Part shown: positions 1-7,348 of the stretch, one piece after another | How positions within the stretch are numbered: the first letter of the stretch is position 1 | Layout of the letters: each line of letters opens with the position of its first letter | NCBI GenBank assembly: GCA_002025645.1 | Contig: CP018783.1 | Coordinates: 124,001 to 188,000 of the forward strand | Reading direction: 5' to 3' | DNA length: 64,000 nucleotides | Source of the DNA: Curtobacterium pusillum | GTDB taxonomy: Bacteria; Actinomycetota; Actinomycetes; Actinomycetales; Microbacteriaceae | Notes under the pieces: model-generated | Seen by the model: the letters and a program-made list of their open reading frames with translations, nothing else | Databases searched by the model: none | Told to the model about the DNA's origin: nothing | Program-made: the position numbers and the translations under genes

Positions 1-348
1 CGCGTACGTCGAGATGTGGCCGCCCACGGCGATGCCCGGACGCTGCGCACGGTGCACGGTGATCGCGGCGTTCCACCGGATCCACCGGCGGTAGCGGCGC
101 TCGAGCTCCTCGTCGCCCGGGAACTCGGGCTCGTTCTCCGGCGCGATGGTGTTCACGTAGTCCGTGGTCGGGACCATCGGCACACCGAGGTGCAGTTCCT
201 TGGACCGCTTGAGCAGGCTCAGCATGATCTCGCGGCCACGCTGGTGGCCGTGGGTCTGCACCAGGCCGTCGAGGGACTCACGCCACTCGGCGGTCTCCTC
301 CGGGTCCTGGTCGCTGCTGCCGTGGCTGTACGGGTCCTGGTCGTTCAC
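1..348 (-). CDS. aceE: Pyruvate dehydrogenase E1 component, homodimeric type (N-terminal 116 residues)
   Basis: Thiamine-diphosphate-dependent E1 subunit that decarboxylates pyruvate in the pyruvate dehydrogenase complex. Only the N-terminus is in the window; the gene continues off the left edge. The visible protein begins [12 protein letters not shown] and contains the family blocks [20 protein letters not shown] and [15 protein letters not shown] followed by GGHIS, which match the start of AceE-type E1 proteins. I chose the GTG at 348 because it is preceded by AAGG at a normal distance; an in-frame GTG at 354 is the alternative. It is divergent from the peroxiredoxin gene across about 250 bp. 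Confidence 0.93.
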   Translation of the reverse strand, partial: MNDQDPYSHGSSDQDPEETAEWRESLDGLVQTHGHQRGREIMLSLLKRSKELHLGVPMVPTTDYVNTIAPENEPEFPGDEELERRYRRWIRWNAAITVHRAQRPGIAVGGHISTYA

Positions 349-493
349 CGTCACCCTTGACCTCGTTCGTTCTCGTGGTGGTGGACATAGGTGGTCCACC
401 GATCGATCGGGTCGCGACCGGCGGTGGGAACCGCAGTCCACTCTAGGCCCCACCGCCGACGAGTCACCTGACGGAGCGCAACGTGACCGGTGC

Positions 494-521
494 TTGCATT
501 CACGACGCGTCGGCGTACGAT
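494..521 (+). promoter_or_regulatory. Candidate sigma-A promoter of the peroxiredoxin gene
   Basis: TTGCAT (494-499) and TACGAT (516-521) are separated by 16 bp, a good vegetative-type pair. It would give a leader of about 70 nt before the ATG at 601. The rest of the 349-600 intergenic region, which must also carry the aceE promoter, shows nothing else I can name. Confidence 0.45.
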
Positions 522-600
522 TGCCGATCGTGCACACGCGACCCGTGCGTGCGCGAGGACACCGGGCACACCCCACGCCCGAGGAAGAAGCAACGCACTG

Positions 601-1089
601 ATGGCACTGGAGATCGGCTCACTCGCGCCGGACTTCGAACTCCCGAACCAGTTCGGTGAGCACGTCCGCCTCAGCGACTTCCGCGGTTCCCGCCCGGTCG
701 CCCTCGTCTTCTTCCCGCTCGCGTTCTCGTCCACGTGCACGAACGAGCTCTGCGCCCTGCAGGACAACATCGCGATGTTCCAGGACCAGCGCGTCGAACT
801 CATCGGCATCTCGGTCGACTCGAAGGCGACGCTGCGGTCGTTCGCCGAGTCGAACGGCTACGATTTCGAACTGCTCGCCGACTTCTGGCCGCACGGCGCC
901 GTCTCCAAGGAGTACGGCGTGTTCCTCGAGAAGAAGGGCTTCGCCACGCGCGCGACCTTCGTGATCGACGTGCAGGGCCGCATCAAGGCCTCGATCATCT
1001 CCGAGCCGGGCGTCGCCCGGGACGTCACGGAGTACAAGGCGGCGCTCGACCGGCTCGCCGCCTGCACGGCACCAGTCCCCGTCGGCTAG
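601..1089 (+). CDS. Peroxiredoxin (AhpC/TSA family, AhpE/BCP-like)
   Basis: Cytoplasmic thiol peroxidase that reduces hydroperoxides. The 162-residue length and thioredoxin-fold motifs fit one-domain peroxiredoxins: [10 protein letters not shown] near residue 10, FFPLAF at 37-42 and the peroxidatic Cys46. FFPLAF resembles mycobacterial AhpE, but a second cysteine at 51 gives the C-x4-C spacing of atypical 2-Cys BCP enzymes, so the resolving mechanism is uncertain. The ATG at 601 is the only start that lines up with the conserved N-terminus; the upstream in-frame extension is arginine-rich and not coding-like. Confidence 0.93.
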   Translation: MALEIGSLAPDFELPNQFGEHVRLSDFRGSRPVALVFFPLAFSSTCTNELCALQDNIAMFQDQRVELIGISVDSKATLRSFAESNGYDFELLADFWPHGAVSKEYGVFLEKKGFATRATFVIDVQGRIKASIISEPGVARDVTEYKAALDRLAACTAPVPVG

Positions 1090-1122
1090 CGTTCCGAATC
1101 CCTCCGGCAGACGCTGACGCGT

Positions 1123-1141
1123 CGGACTGGAGGCACGGTGC
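1123..1141. repeat. Half-copy (left arm) of the dispersed palindrome, at the start of the next gene
   Basis: CGGACTGGAGGCACGGTGC matches the left arm of the palindrome family at 6302, 22801 and 28904, but no right arm follows. Its GGAGG and GTG are exactly what the next gene uses as Shine-Dalgarno sequence and start codon. Confidence 0.6.
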
Positions 1142-2064
1142 ACGCCATCGACACGGGGTCGCGCGAGCGCGTGGTCACCGTCGACCCCTACGCGCCCTTC
1201 CCGGTGTCCGCGGACCCCGGCAGGTGGTCCCTCACCCGGACGGTCGTGCCGACCGCCGTCGGTCCCGTCGTCGTCCACCACCGGGCCGGTCCCGACCCGC
1301 TGCTGATGCTGCACGGCGTCGCGGGCTCGTGGTCGACGTGGACGCCCCTGCTGCAGGCCGCCGGGGGTGTCACCGGGCGGGGCCTCGTGCTCCTCGACCT
1401 GCCCGGGTGGGGATCGTCGCCGGCACTCGCGGCGCCGCTCGACATCGACGAGGCGGTCGACGTGCTGACCGAGGTGCTCGACGCGGTCGGGGTCGACACG
1501 GTCGACGTCGTGGGGCACTCGATGGGGGCGTTCGTCGCGATGCACCTCGCCGTGCGCGTCCCCGGACGGGTGCGCTCGGTCGCGCTCGTCTCCGGCACGA
1601 CGGTCGCCACCGCTGCCGCGGCGCGGCACCCCTGGCGCGGTGTCGTGCGGCTGCCCGCGTTCACCCTGCTCCGTGCGGGGCTCGCCGTGACGCGGCAGGC
1701 GGCGCGGCCGGTGCTTCGCGGACTCGCGCGGGTGGGACTGCTCCCGCTCCTGGCGGCCCCGGTGTTCACCCACGTGCTGCGTCTCGACCGGAGTGTCCTC
1801 GACGCCTTCGTCGACGAGCTCCGCCCGGACGCGTTCCTCGGTGCCGCACGGTCGGCCGCCACCTACGACCTCGACCGTTGGCGCGCGGTCGTCTGCCCGG
1901 TCACGGCCGTCGCCGGGCGGGACGACGTGTTCGCCCGGGTGTCGGACCTCGACGCCCTCGGTGCGCTCCTGCCGCAGGTGCGCACCGTCCTGCTCGACGA
2001 CTGCGGACACTTCGCGCACGTCGAGCACCCCGACGCCGTCGCCCGGGAGCTCGGCCTCGCCTGA
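1138..2064 (+). CDS. Alpha/beta-fold hydrolase
   Basis: Serine hydrolase of unknown substrate, 308 residues. It has the oxyanion HG at 59-60, the nucleophile elbow GHSMG with Ser128, an acidic residue in GRDDVF near 258 and the catalytic His291 in the CGHFAHVEHP block. These give a complete triad of the epoxide-hydrolase/haloperoxidase-like superfamily. The GTG start at 1138 lies inside a half-copy of the palindromic repeat whose GGAGG is only 4 nt away; an in-frame GTG further in is possible. The gene is convergent with the operon that ends at 2070, only 5 nt away. Confidence 0.85.
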   Translation: MHAIDTGSRERVVTVDPYAPFPVSADPGRWSLTRTVVPTAVGPVVVHHRAGPDPLLMLHGVAGSWSTWTPLLQAAGGVTGRGLVLLDLPGWGSSPALAAPLDIDEAVDVLTEVLDAVGVDTVDVVGHSMGAFVAMHLAVRVPGRVRSVALVSGTTVATAAAARHPWRGVVRLPAFTLLRAGLAVTRQAARPVLRGLARVGLLPLLAAPVFTHVLRLDRSVLDAFVDELRPDAFLGAARSAATYDLDRWRAVVCPVTAVAGRDDVFARVSDLDALGALLPQVRTVLLDDCGHFAHVEHPDAVARELGLA

Positions 2065-2069
2065 GCCGG

Positions 2070-3656
2070 TCAGGCGTGCACGGGGAATGCCGCGGCCACG
2101 CGGGAGCGCACCTCGGCGAGGGTCACCTCGCGCATCACGGGGGAGAACATGGCGTGGTCGCCGTCCTCGACGCGGACCACCTGCAGGCGGCCGGACCGTC
2201 CCTCGCCGGACCAGCGGCGCTCGGCGCGTCGGCCGCCGAGGCGGTCGAACAGCTCGGCGTCCTCGGGTGCGGCGATGACGACGACGTCGGTGCCGTGCTC
2301 GACGAGCGGCCGGACGTGCCCGACCACCCCGCCGTGGCTCCCGCGTCGGGCAACGCGCTCGCGCACCGGTTCCGGGACGAGTGCGTTCCACCAGCCGCGG
2401 ACCCGCAGGCGGAGTGGCGAGGGACGGGCGACGACGCGGAGCGCCTCCGCGTAGGTGCCGGGCTGTGCGGTGTTCCGGCGGTAGTCGTTCGGGCTGATCT
2501 CCACGACGAGCCGTGGCGGGTCCTCGGTGTCCCGACCGGCGAGCCAGGCGCCGGCGCACATCCCGACGAGCACGAGCTGCTCCGCCGGGGCGCCCAGCGC
2601 GTCGAGGACGGCGGACTGGTCGTCGAGCCACTCCTGCGTGTAGAACAGCGCGCGTTCGTCCGCGGCCACCGCGGAGCTCTCGCCGGTCCCGCGACGGTCG
2701 ACCCGCACGACGCGGGCACCGTCGCGCGCGAGACCCCGGGCGAGGGCGACCTGGAAGTCCGCGACGCCGACCCGGTGTTCGGCGCCGCCGTTGTGCAGCA
2801 CCACCACGGGCGCGTGCTCGGACTGGCCGGAGCCGACCGTCTCGATCGCGAACAGGTCGTCCGGGCCGAAGCGCACGATCCGCTCGGATACTCGGGCGTC
2901 GACGTCGAGGACCTCGTGCAGGAGCGGCGGCACGACGGGCCGTGCACCGGGCGGGGCCCAGGCGTCGACCCACGCCACGACCGCCTCGACCGCGGATCCG
3001 GGGATCACCGCGACGAGGCTCGAGCCGTCGAGGAGCTCGGCGCTCCCGGTCACCTCGGTCGTGTCGACCGCGCCCAGCCCGCGCGGCGGACGAGCGCCGG
3101 GGCGCACCAGCGCCACCGTGGGACCCTGCCGAGGGGCGAACGTCAGCGCTGCGAGTTCGTCGGCCTCGGCGGGGTCCACGTCGATGCCGATGAGGCTCTC
3201 GACGCCGTCGACCACCCGGTCCGGACCGATCGTCATGGCCGCGAGGGCGCGCTGCCCGCGCAGCCACGCACGACCGGACGCCGGGGCGTCCCAGACCACC
3301 AGGCCGTCGCCGTCCGCCGCTGCAGCGGCGGCGACGAGCGCTGCCGACGCGAGTCCGACGAACGTCACGTGCTCGACACCGGCCGACCGCAGCAACGCTG
3401 CGGCGTGCTCAGCCGACCTGACCTGCGCGTCCGGACGCGTGTCGGGCGCGGCGTCTCCACGTCCGGACGGGTCGTAGCGCACCGAGGCCACGCCACGCGC
3501 CTCCAGGCCGTCCGCCAGCAGGCGCAGCGTGCGGTACGCGATGATGCCCTCCTGCCCGAGCGGCGGGCAGATCACGACACCCGCGCGCGCCGCGGGCGGC
3601 AGCTGCACCGCCACGCGGAGCGCGGGCGACCCCGACCAGCCGTGGTGCGTGCTCAC
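2070..3656 (-). CDS. Tandem-domain alpha/beta hydrolase of the aminoacyl-carrier-protein operon
   Basis: 528 residues that read as two alpha/beta-hydrolase halves. The N-terminal half (about 25-240) has GLASA at 101-105 where a nucleophile elbow should be, with Ala at the nucleophile position, so it is probably inactive. The C-terminal half (about 270-528) has GMCAG at 365-369, making Cys367 the nucleophile, with Asp466 and His501 completing a Cys-Asp-His triad. It is the last gene of the operon and its GTG overlaps the ligase stop as GTGA. Inference: a thioesterase or acyltransferase that releases the carrier-protein-bound product. The start follows from the overlap; upstream in-frame sequence belongs to the ligase. 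Confidence 0.8.
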   Translation of the reverse strand: MSTHHGWSGSPALRVAVQLPPAARAGVVICPPLGQEGIIAYRTLRLLADGLEARGVASVRYDPSGRGDAAPDTRPDAQVRSAEHAAALLRSAGVEHVTFVGLASAALVAAAAAADGDGLVVWDAPASGRAWLRGQRALAAMTIGPDRVVDGVESLIGIDVDPAEADELAALTFAPRQGPTVALVRPGARPPRGLGAVDTTEVTGSAELLDGSSLVAVIPGSAVEAVVAWVDAWAPPGARPVVPPLLHEVLDVDARVSERIVRFGPDDLFAIETVGSGQSEHAPVVVLHNGGAEHRVGVADFQVALARGLARDGARVVRVDRRGTGESSAVAADERALFYTQEWLDDQSAVLDALGAPAEQLVLVGMCAGAWLAGRDTEDPPRLVVEISPNDYRRNTAQPGTYAEALRVVARPSPLRLRVRGWWNALVPEPVRERVARRGSHGGVVGHVRPLVEHGTDVVVIAAPEDAELFDRLGGRRAERRWSGEGRSGRLQVVRVEDGDHAMFSPVMREVTLAEVRSRVAAAFPVHA

Positions 3657-4627
3657 AGCGCGAGGGCCGTGCGGACCTCCGTCGGCCACGAGTCGGGGTC
3701 CGTGCCGTGGGCGGCGAACAGGGCGATCGTGATGCGCTCCAGACCGAAGGCCAGGCAGGCGCTGTGCGCGACCTCGCCGTCCGCGGTCCGGATGCCGAAC
3801 GACGTGCCGAAGTGGTCCTCGTGCAGGTTGGCCGAGCTGATCGCCGTGGGCTCGTGGTCGGGGCCGTACACCGGGGTGACGAACTCGAACTTGAGGGACT
3901 GCTCGACCTGGTTGCGCGCGAGCATCTGCCCGACCCGACCGAAGAAGGGGTCGTTCGCGGGGACGACGTCGATCTCGAGCCCGAACGACTCGAGCAGCGC
4001 GCGCATCACCGGGATCCGGCCGTCGCGGTGTTCCTTGGCGGACGCCGGGGTGCCGATGTGCACGAACTCGTGCATGTGGAAGGCCTGCAGGCGCATCGGG
4101 TCGAGTGACGGCTCGCGGCGGAAGGAGTCGCCGACGATGTCGAAGGAGCGGCCTTCCTGCGGGACGGTGTCGCCGACCAGGCCGTAGACCGGGTGGCAGA
4201 CGGCCGGGGTGAGCATGAGGTCGGCCGGCTGGAGGAACGACTCCCAGCGTTCGCCGCGCTCCCGGGCCGCCAGCAGTGCGCGGTGGGTGCGGTCGTCGCC
4301 GGTGAACCCGGAGATCGACGCGGCGAGGTCCGGGAAGGACGCGATGTAGTCGGTGCGTTCGAACGCGGCGAGGGGCTCGACCGGCGGGAAACGGAGGACC
4401 TCGGCGTCGAGGTCCTCCTGGCTCCGCACGGCGGCGGCGTCGACGGCGGTGTACACGCGCTCGAAGACGCCGGTCCGCCCGTAGAGGCCGGGGGAGCCGA
4501 GGTCGATGAGGACGCCGTCGGCGAGCAGCCGCGCTCGCAGCGCGGCCCGAGCGGCGTCGAGGGCGGTGGCGGTGTCGGCGACGGCGGTGTCGGCGGTGGT
4601 GGTCGTGGGGTGTTCGGTGATGGTCAC
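3653..4627 (-). CDS. Amino acid:[carrier protein] ligase (seryl-tRNA synthetase-like)
   Basis: Class II synthetase-fold enzyme, 324 residues, lacking a tRNA-binding arm. In the characterized Bradyrhizobium family such enzymes activate glycine or alanine with ATP and load it onto the phosphopantetheine of a small carrier protein. Cys144 (AVCHPVYG), Glu187 (HMHEF) and Cys291 (HSACLAFG) sit where the active-site zinc ligands are expected; motif 2 is FRRE near 169-172 and motif 3 is GLERI near 295. The first 30 residues are a Thr/Ala-rich tail. The GTG start overlaps the stop of the flavoprotein gene (GTGA), and its own stop overlaps the hydrolase start. The carrier protein it should load is two genes upstream. 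Confidence 0.9.
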   Translation of the reverse strand: MTITEHPTTTTADTAVADTATALDAARAALRARLLADGVLIDLGSPGLYGRTGVFERVYTAVDAAAVRSQEDLDAEVLRFPPVEPLAAFERTDYIASFPDLAASISGFTGDDRTHRALLAARERGERWESFLQPADLMLTPAVCHPVYGLVGDTVPQEGRSFDIVGDSFRREPSLDPMRLQAFHMHEFVHIGTPASAKEHRDGRIPVMRALLESFGLEIDVVPANDPFFGRVGQMLARNQVEQSLKFEFVTPVYGPDHEPTAISSANLHEDHFGTSFGIRTADGEVAHSACLAFGLERITIALFAAHGTDPDSWPTEVRTALAL

Positions 4628-5838
4628 AGGATTGCTCCGGTCATGAGTGCCAGTCCGGCGTCGTTCTGGAGGAGACGGTCGTTGCTCACCATGACGGCGG
4701 CCCCGTGGGCGTCTCGGAGGTGCCGGGCCACGCTGAGCGGTCCGGTGGCGGCGAAGCCGGCGATGCCGACGATCCGCATCGCCTTGGTGACGAGGTCGGT
4801 GACCCGTTCGGAGGCACCGATCTTGAGTGCGTTGGCCGCGAGGGCGTAGCTGCTCGACTCGAGGACCGCGCCGTCGTCGGCGACGGCGTCGAACCGGGCC
4901 GCAGCGTGACGGACCGTGTCCGCGAGCGCCTGCAGGTCGACGAGGAGCTCGGCGAGCCGGAGGGCCCCGGGCGGCGTCTGACCGACCGTGGCACGGGATT
5001 GCTTCCGGACGGCCCGACGGGCACGGTCGGCGGCGTCGGCTGCGATGCCGAGCCACACCGACGCCCACAGCACGTGCGAGACCGGCAGGACGGTGCGGGC
5101 CGAGATCGTGGCGTAGTCGTCGCGGAGGACGTTGTCCTCGTGGGTCTCGGCGTCGAGCGTCCAGCCGTTGCTGCACGTGCCGCGGAGCCCGAGGGTGTCC
5201 CACGTCGAGGTCTGCGTCAGCGTGGTCTCCGACGGCAGGCAGATCACGAGCCGCTGGTCGGAGGCCGCGGCGTCGAGGCTCCGTCGTGCGGTGACGAACA
5301 CGGCGTCGGCCTCGGTCGCGTACGAGATCACGGGCGCGTCCTTGCGGAGCCGGATCCGTCCCGCCGTGTCGGGCTCGATCGCGCAGGTGCTCCGGCGGGC
5401 GTCGCCGCCGATGCCGCGCTCGGTCGTGGACGAGGCGACGAGCGCGCCGGCGCGGACCGCCTCGATCATCGCGGTGACACCGCACGAGACACCGCCGTGC
5501 CGCCACAGCGCCATCACCTGGCCCTGGTGCATCGCGAAGACCATCGCCGTGGCTGCGCAGGACCGCCCGAGCTCGGTCGCTATGACGGACAGCTCGGCGA
5601 GGGTCGCACCCTCGCCGCCGAGCTCCGTCGGCACCGCGGCCGCGAGGAGACCGTGCTCCTTCATGGCGGTGATCGCCTCGCGCGGGGGTCGGGCGTCGCG
5701 GTCGACCTCGTCCGCGAAGCGTGCGGCGATGTCCGCCACGAGCGCGGTACGGGCGGCGAACCGGTCCGGAGCCGTCGTGGTCGTGCTCGTCGGCGTCGGC
5801 GGCGTGGCCGTGGGTCGTTCGAGGACCGGGACGATCAC
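4624..5838 (-). CDS. Acyl-CoA dehydrogenase family flavoprotein
   Basis: 404 residues with the acyl-CoA dehydrogenase fold: an N-terminal helical domain (about 35-130, including PTELGGEGATLAELS), a middle beta domain and a C-terminal four-helix region (about 250-400). I cannot identify the catalytic base. Context, between a carrier protein and an amino acid:carrier protein ligase, suggests it oxidizes an aminoacyl-S-carrier-protein rather than a CoA ester, as prolyl-carrier-protein dehydrogenases do in pyrrole pathways; that is inference. The GTG start at 5838 overlaps the carrier-protein stop and its stop overlaps the ligase GTG, so translation is probably coupled. Confidence 0.87.
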   Translation of the reverse strand: MIVPVLERPTATPPTPTSTTTTAPDRFAARTALVADIAARFADEVDRDARPPREAITAMKEHGLLAAAVPTELGGEGATLAELSVIATELGRSCAATAMVFAMHQGQVMALWRHGGVSCGVTAMIEAVRAGALVASSTTERGIGGDARRSTCAIEPDTAGRIRLRKDAPVISYATEADAVFVTARRSLDAAASDQRLVICLPSETTLTQTSTWDTLGLRGTCSNGWTLDAETHEDNVLRDDYATISARTVLPVSHVLWASVWLGIAADAADRARRAVRKQSRATVGQTPPGALRLAELLVDLQALADTVRHAAARFDAVADDGAVLESSSYALAANALKIGASERVTDLVTKAMRIVGIAGFAATGPLSVARHLRDAHGAAVMVSNDRLLQNDAGLALMTGAIL

Positions 5839-6122
5839 GAGGCCAGCTCCGCGGCGGCCGTGATCGACTCCACCGTCGCGAAGGTCGAGCGGTTCAGCAC
5901 GGAGTCGGGGAACTCCACGTCGAGTTCGTTCTCCACCGCGAGCATGACGTTCACGGTCGCGTGCGAGGTCAGCCCGAGCGCGTAGAGGTCGGCGATCGAC
6001 GCCACGTCCATGGCGTCGACGGTGAGGCGCCCGTGGTCGGCGAGCGCGCGCCGGACGGCCTGTTCGGTCGTCGGGTCGGCGAGTGCGACGGGGGTCGCGG
6101 AGGTGGTCGGGTCCTGGTCCAT
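5835..6122 (-). CDS. Acyl (aminoacyl) carrier protein
   Basis: 95-residue acidic helical carrier protein. The phosphopantetheine site is Ser53 in YALGLTSHATVNVML, where TSH replaces the usual DSL; the next helix reads ENELDVEFPDSVLNRSTF. It is the likely amino-acid acceptor of the ligase encoded downstream. First gene of the GTGA-coupled operon. I chose the ATG at 6122; an ATG at 6134 is possible, and neither has a clear Shine-Dalgarno sequence. The dispersed palindrome at 6302 separates it from acpS. Confidence 0.85.
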   Translation of the reverse strand: MDQDPTTSATPVALADPTTEQAVRRALADHGRLTVDAMDVASIADLYALGLTSHATVNVMLAVENELDVEFPDSVLNRSTFATVESITAAAELAS

Positions 6123-6301
6123 GTCCGCAACCATAAGGAGGACGGCGGCCCGGAAAACCGCTGTGCGGGTGCGCGAAACCGCACGGCCGTCCGCGGGGCT
6201 GTGCGGGCGTACAGGCGGGGTGCGCAACGGCGGTGTCTCGCGACTCCCGCGGTGTCTGACTGACCACGCGGCGCGTCACGTGCCTGAGACGCCATTCGTG
6301 A

Positions 6302-6345
6302 CGGACTGGAGGCGCGGGTCGGCCCCGCACCGTGCCTCCAGTCCG
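6302..6345. repeat. Dispersed palindrome, copy 1
   Basis: Arms CGGACTGGAGGCGCGG and CCGTGCCTCCAGTCCG (one G-T pair) around a 12-nt loop. It lies between acpS and the carrier-protein gene, both on the minus strand. No T-tract follows, so it is not a classical terminator. Confidence 0.9.
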
Positions 6346-6378
6346 CCCCGGCGCAGGTCGTGGCCGGCGCCGGCGGCG

Positions 6379-6756
6379 TCAGGAGGCGGTCAGGGCGACC
6401 GCGGTCGCGAGGGCGAGCCCGCGCTCGTGGGAGAGCGAGATCGCGATGGTCTCGCAGCCGATCCGGCTGGCGAGCTCGGCGGCTCTTCCGGACAGCTCGA
6501 CCACGGGCGCTCCGGCGGCGTCGTGCACGATCGCGACGTCGGTGAGCGGGACGGCATCGGTGGTCGCGGGGCGGAGGAGCTTCAGCACTGCCTCCTTGCC
6601 GGCGAACCGGGCGGCGAGGCGCTCGGGGTCGTCGCCGGCGTCGGCACGCTCGCGGGCGGTGAACACCCGGGACAGGTAGCGCTCACCGTGCGCCGTGATG
6701 CCGGCGATGACGTCCTCGACGGCGGCGAGGTCGGTACCGGTCCGGATGCTGCTCAC
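6379..6756 (-). CDS. acpS: Holo-[acyl-carrier-protein] synthase
   Basis: 4'-Phosphopantetheinyl transferase that activates carrier proteins from CoA. It has the normal AcpS length of 125 residues, the GTDL motif at 7-10 for metal binding, and ARFAGKEAVLK around residue 50. Its position next to a carrier-protein operon suggests it also primes that protein, besides the fatty-acid ACP. The GTG start at 6756 is favoured because TAGCCT ends exactly 6 nt upstream, the leaderless arrangement seen throughout this window. Confidence 0.93.
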   Translation of the reverse strand: MSSIRTGTDLAAVEDVIAGITAHGERYLSRVFTARERADAGDDPERLAARFAGKEAVLKLLRPATTDAVPLTDVAIVHDAAGAPVVELSGRAAELASRIGCETIAISLSHERGLALATAVALTAS

Positions 6757-6787
6757 GGCAGCAGGCTACGCGACGGTGCCGCAGGCC

Positions 6788-7348
6788 TCAGCGGTACTGC
6801 GGCGGCCAGTCGAAGGCCGGACGCAGGTGCGGGACCTCGCCGACCGTGGTGACGTCGAGCACGATCTCACGCCGGTTCGTGAGGTCGATCGAACGAGGGT
6901 CGCCGATGTACCGGCGGCCGTCGACCCACACCGTCAGTTCGCCACGGAGGCCGCCGACCCTCCACGCGGTGAGCGGCACGCCCCACTCGTCGAAGAACTG
7001 CCCGAGCGTGAACGTCTCCCGAGTGGGCGACTCGACGTGCACGATGCCCGAGGTGTCGTGGGTGTGGAGCTGTGCCGCGAACCGTTCGCGGTCCGAGTGT
7101 CCGACGTTCGCGGGGACCGTGACCTGCTCGTCGCCGTCGAGGATCGTCAGGTGGGTGTGGACGTGCTCGGCGAGCCGTTCGCCCCAGACGTTGCGCAGCC
7201 CCGCTGCGTCGGCACGCGCGGACAGGTCGGTCGGAGCCGGCCACGGGGGAGCGGAGCGGGTCGTGCCGACAGCCGGGTTCGTCCCGCCGACGACCAGCGC
7301 CAGGACGGTGAGCGCCGCCAGCGCCAGCCCGACGACGGTCGACTTCAC
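6788..7348 (-). CDS. Conserved membrane-anchored or secreted protein of unknown function
   Basis: 186 residues. One hydrophobic segment at about 3-24 (VVGLALAALTVLALVVGG) acts as signal anchor or signal peptide; the rest is extracytoplasmic. Histidine-rich blocks AEHVHTHLTILDG and AAQLHTHDTSGIVHVESP, followed by TLGQFFDEWGVPL, look like a metal- or ligand-binding beta domain that I recognise as recurring in actinobacterial membrane proteins, but I cannot assign a function. The GTG start overlaps the aldo/keto reductase stop (GTGA), so the two are probably co-translated. Confidence 0.75.
   Translation of the reverse strand: MKSTVVGLALAALTVLALVVGGTNPAVGTTRSAPPWPAPTDLSARADAAGLRNVWGERLAEHVHTHLTILDGDEQVTVPANVGHSDRERFAAQLHTHDTSGIVHVESPTRETFTLGQFFDEWGVPLTAWRVGGLRGELTVWVDGRRYIGDPRSIDLTNRREIVLDVTTVGEVPHLRPAFDWPPQYR

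Noticed and set aside
619..3267. An 882-codon minus-strand frame opposite the peroxiredoxin and first hydrolase
   Set aside because: Composition is shadow-like (Arg/Asp/Gly runs) and it conflicts with genes carrying complete catalytic motifs.
735..4187. A 1150-codon plus-strand open frame across the peroxiredoxin, hydrolase and carrier-protein operon
   Set aside because: It is an Arg/Ala/Gly-rich shadow of real genes in other frames, as expected at about 70% GC; it has no domain motifs and is antisense to well-supported genes.
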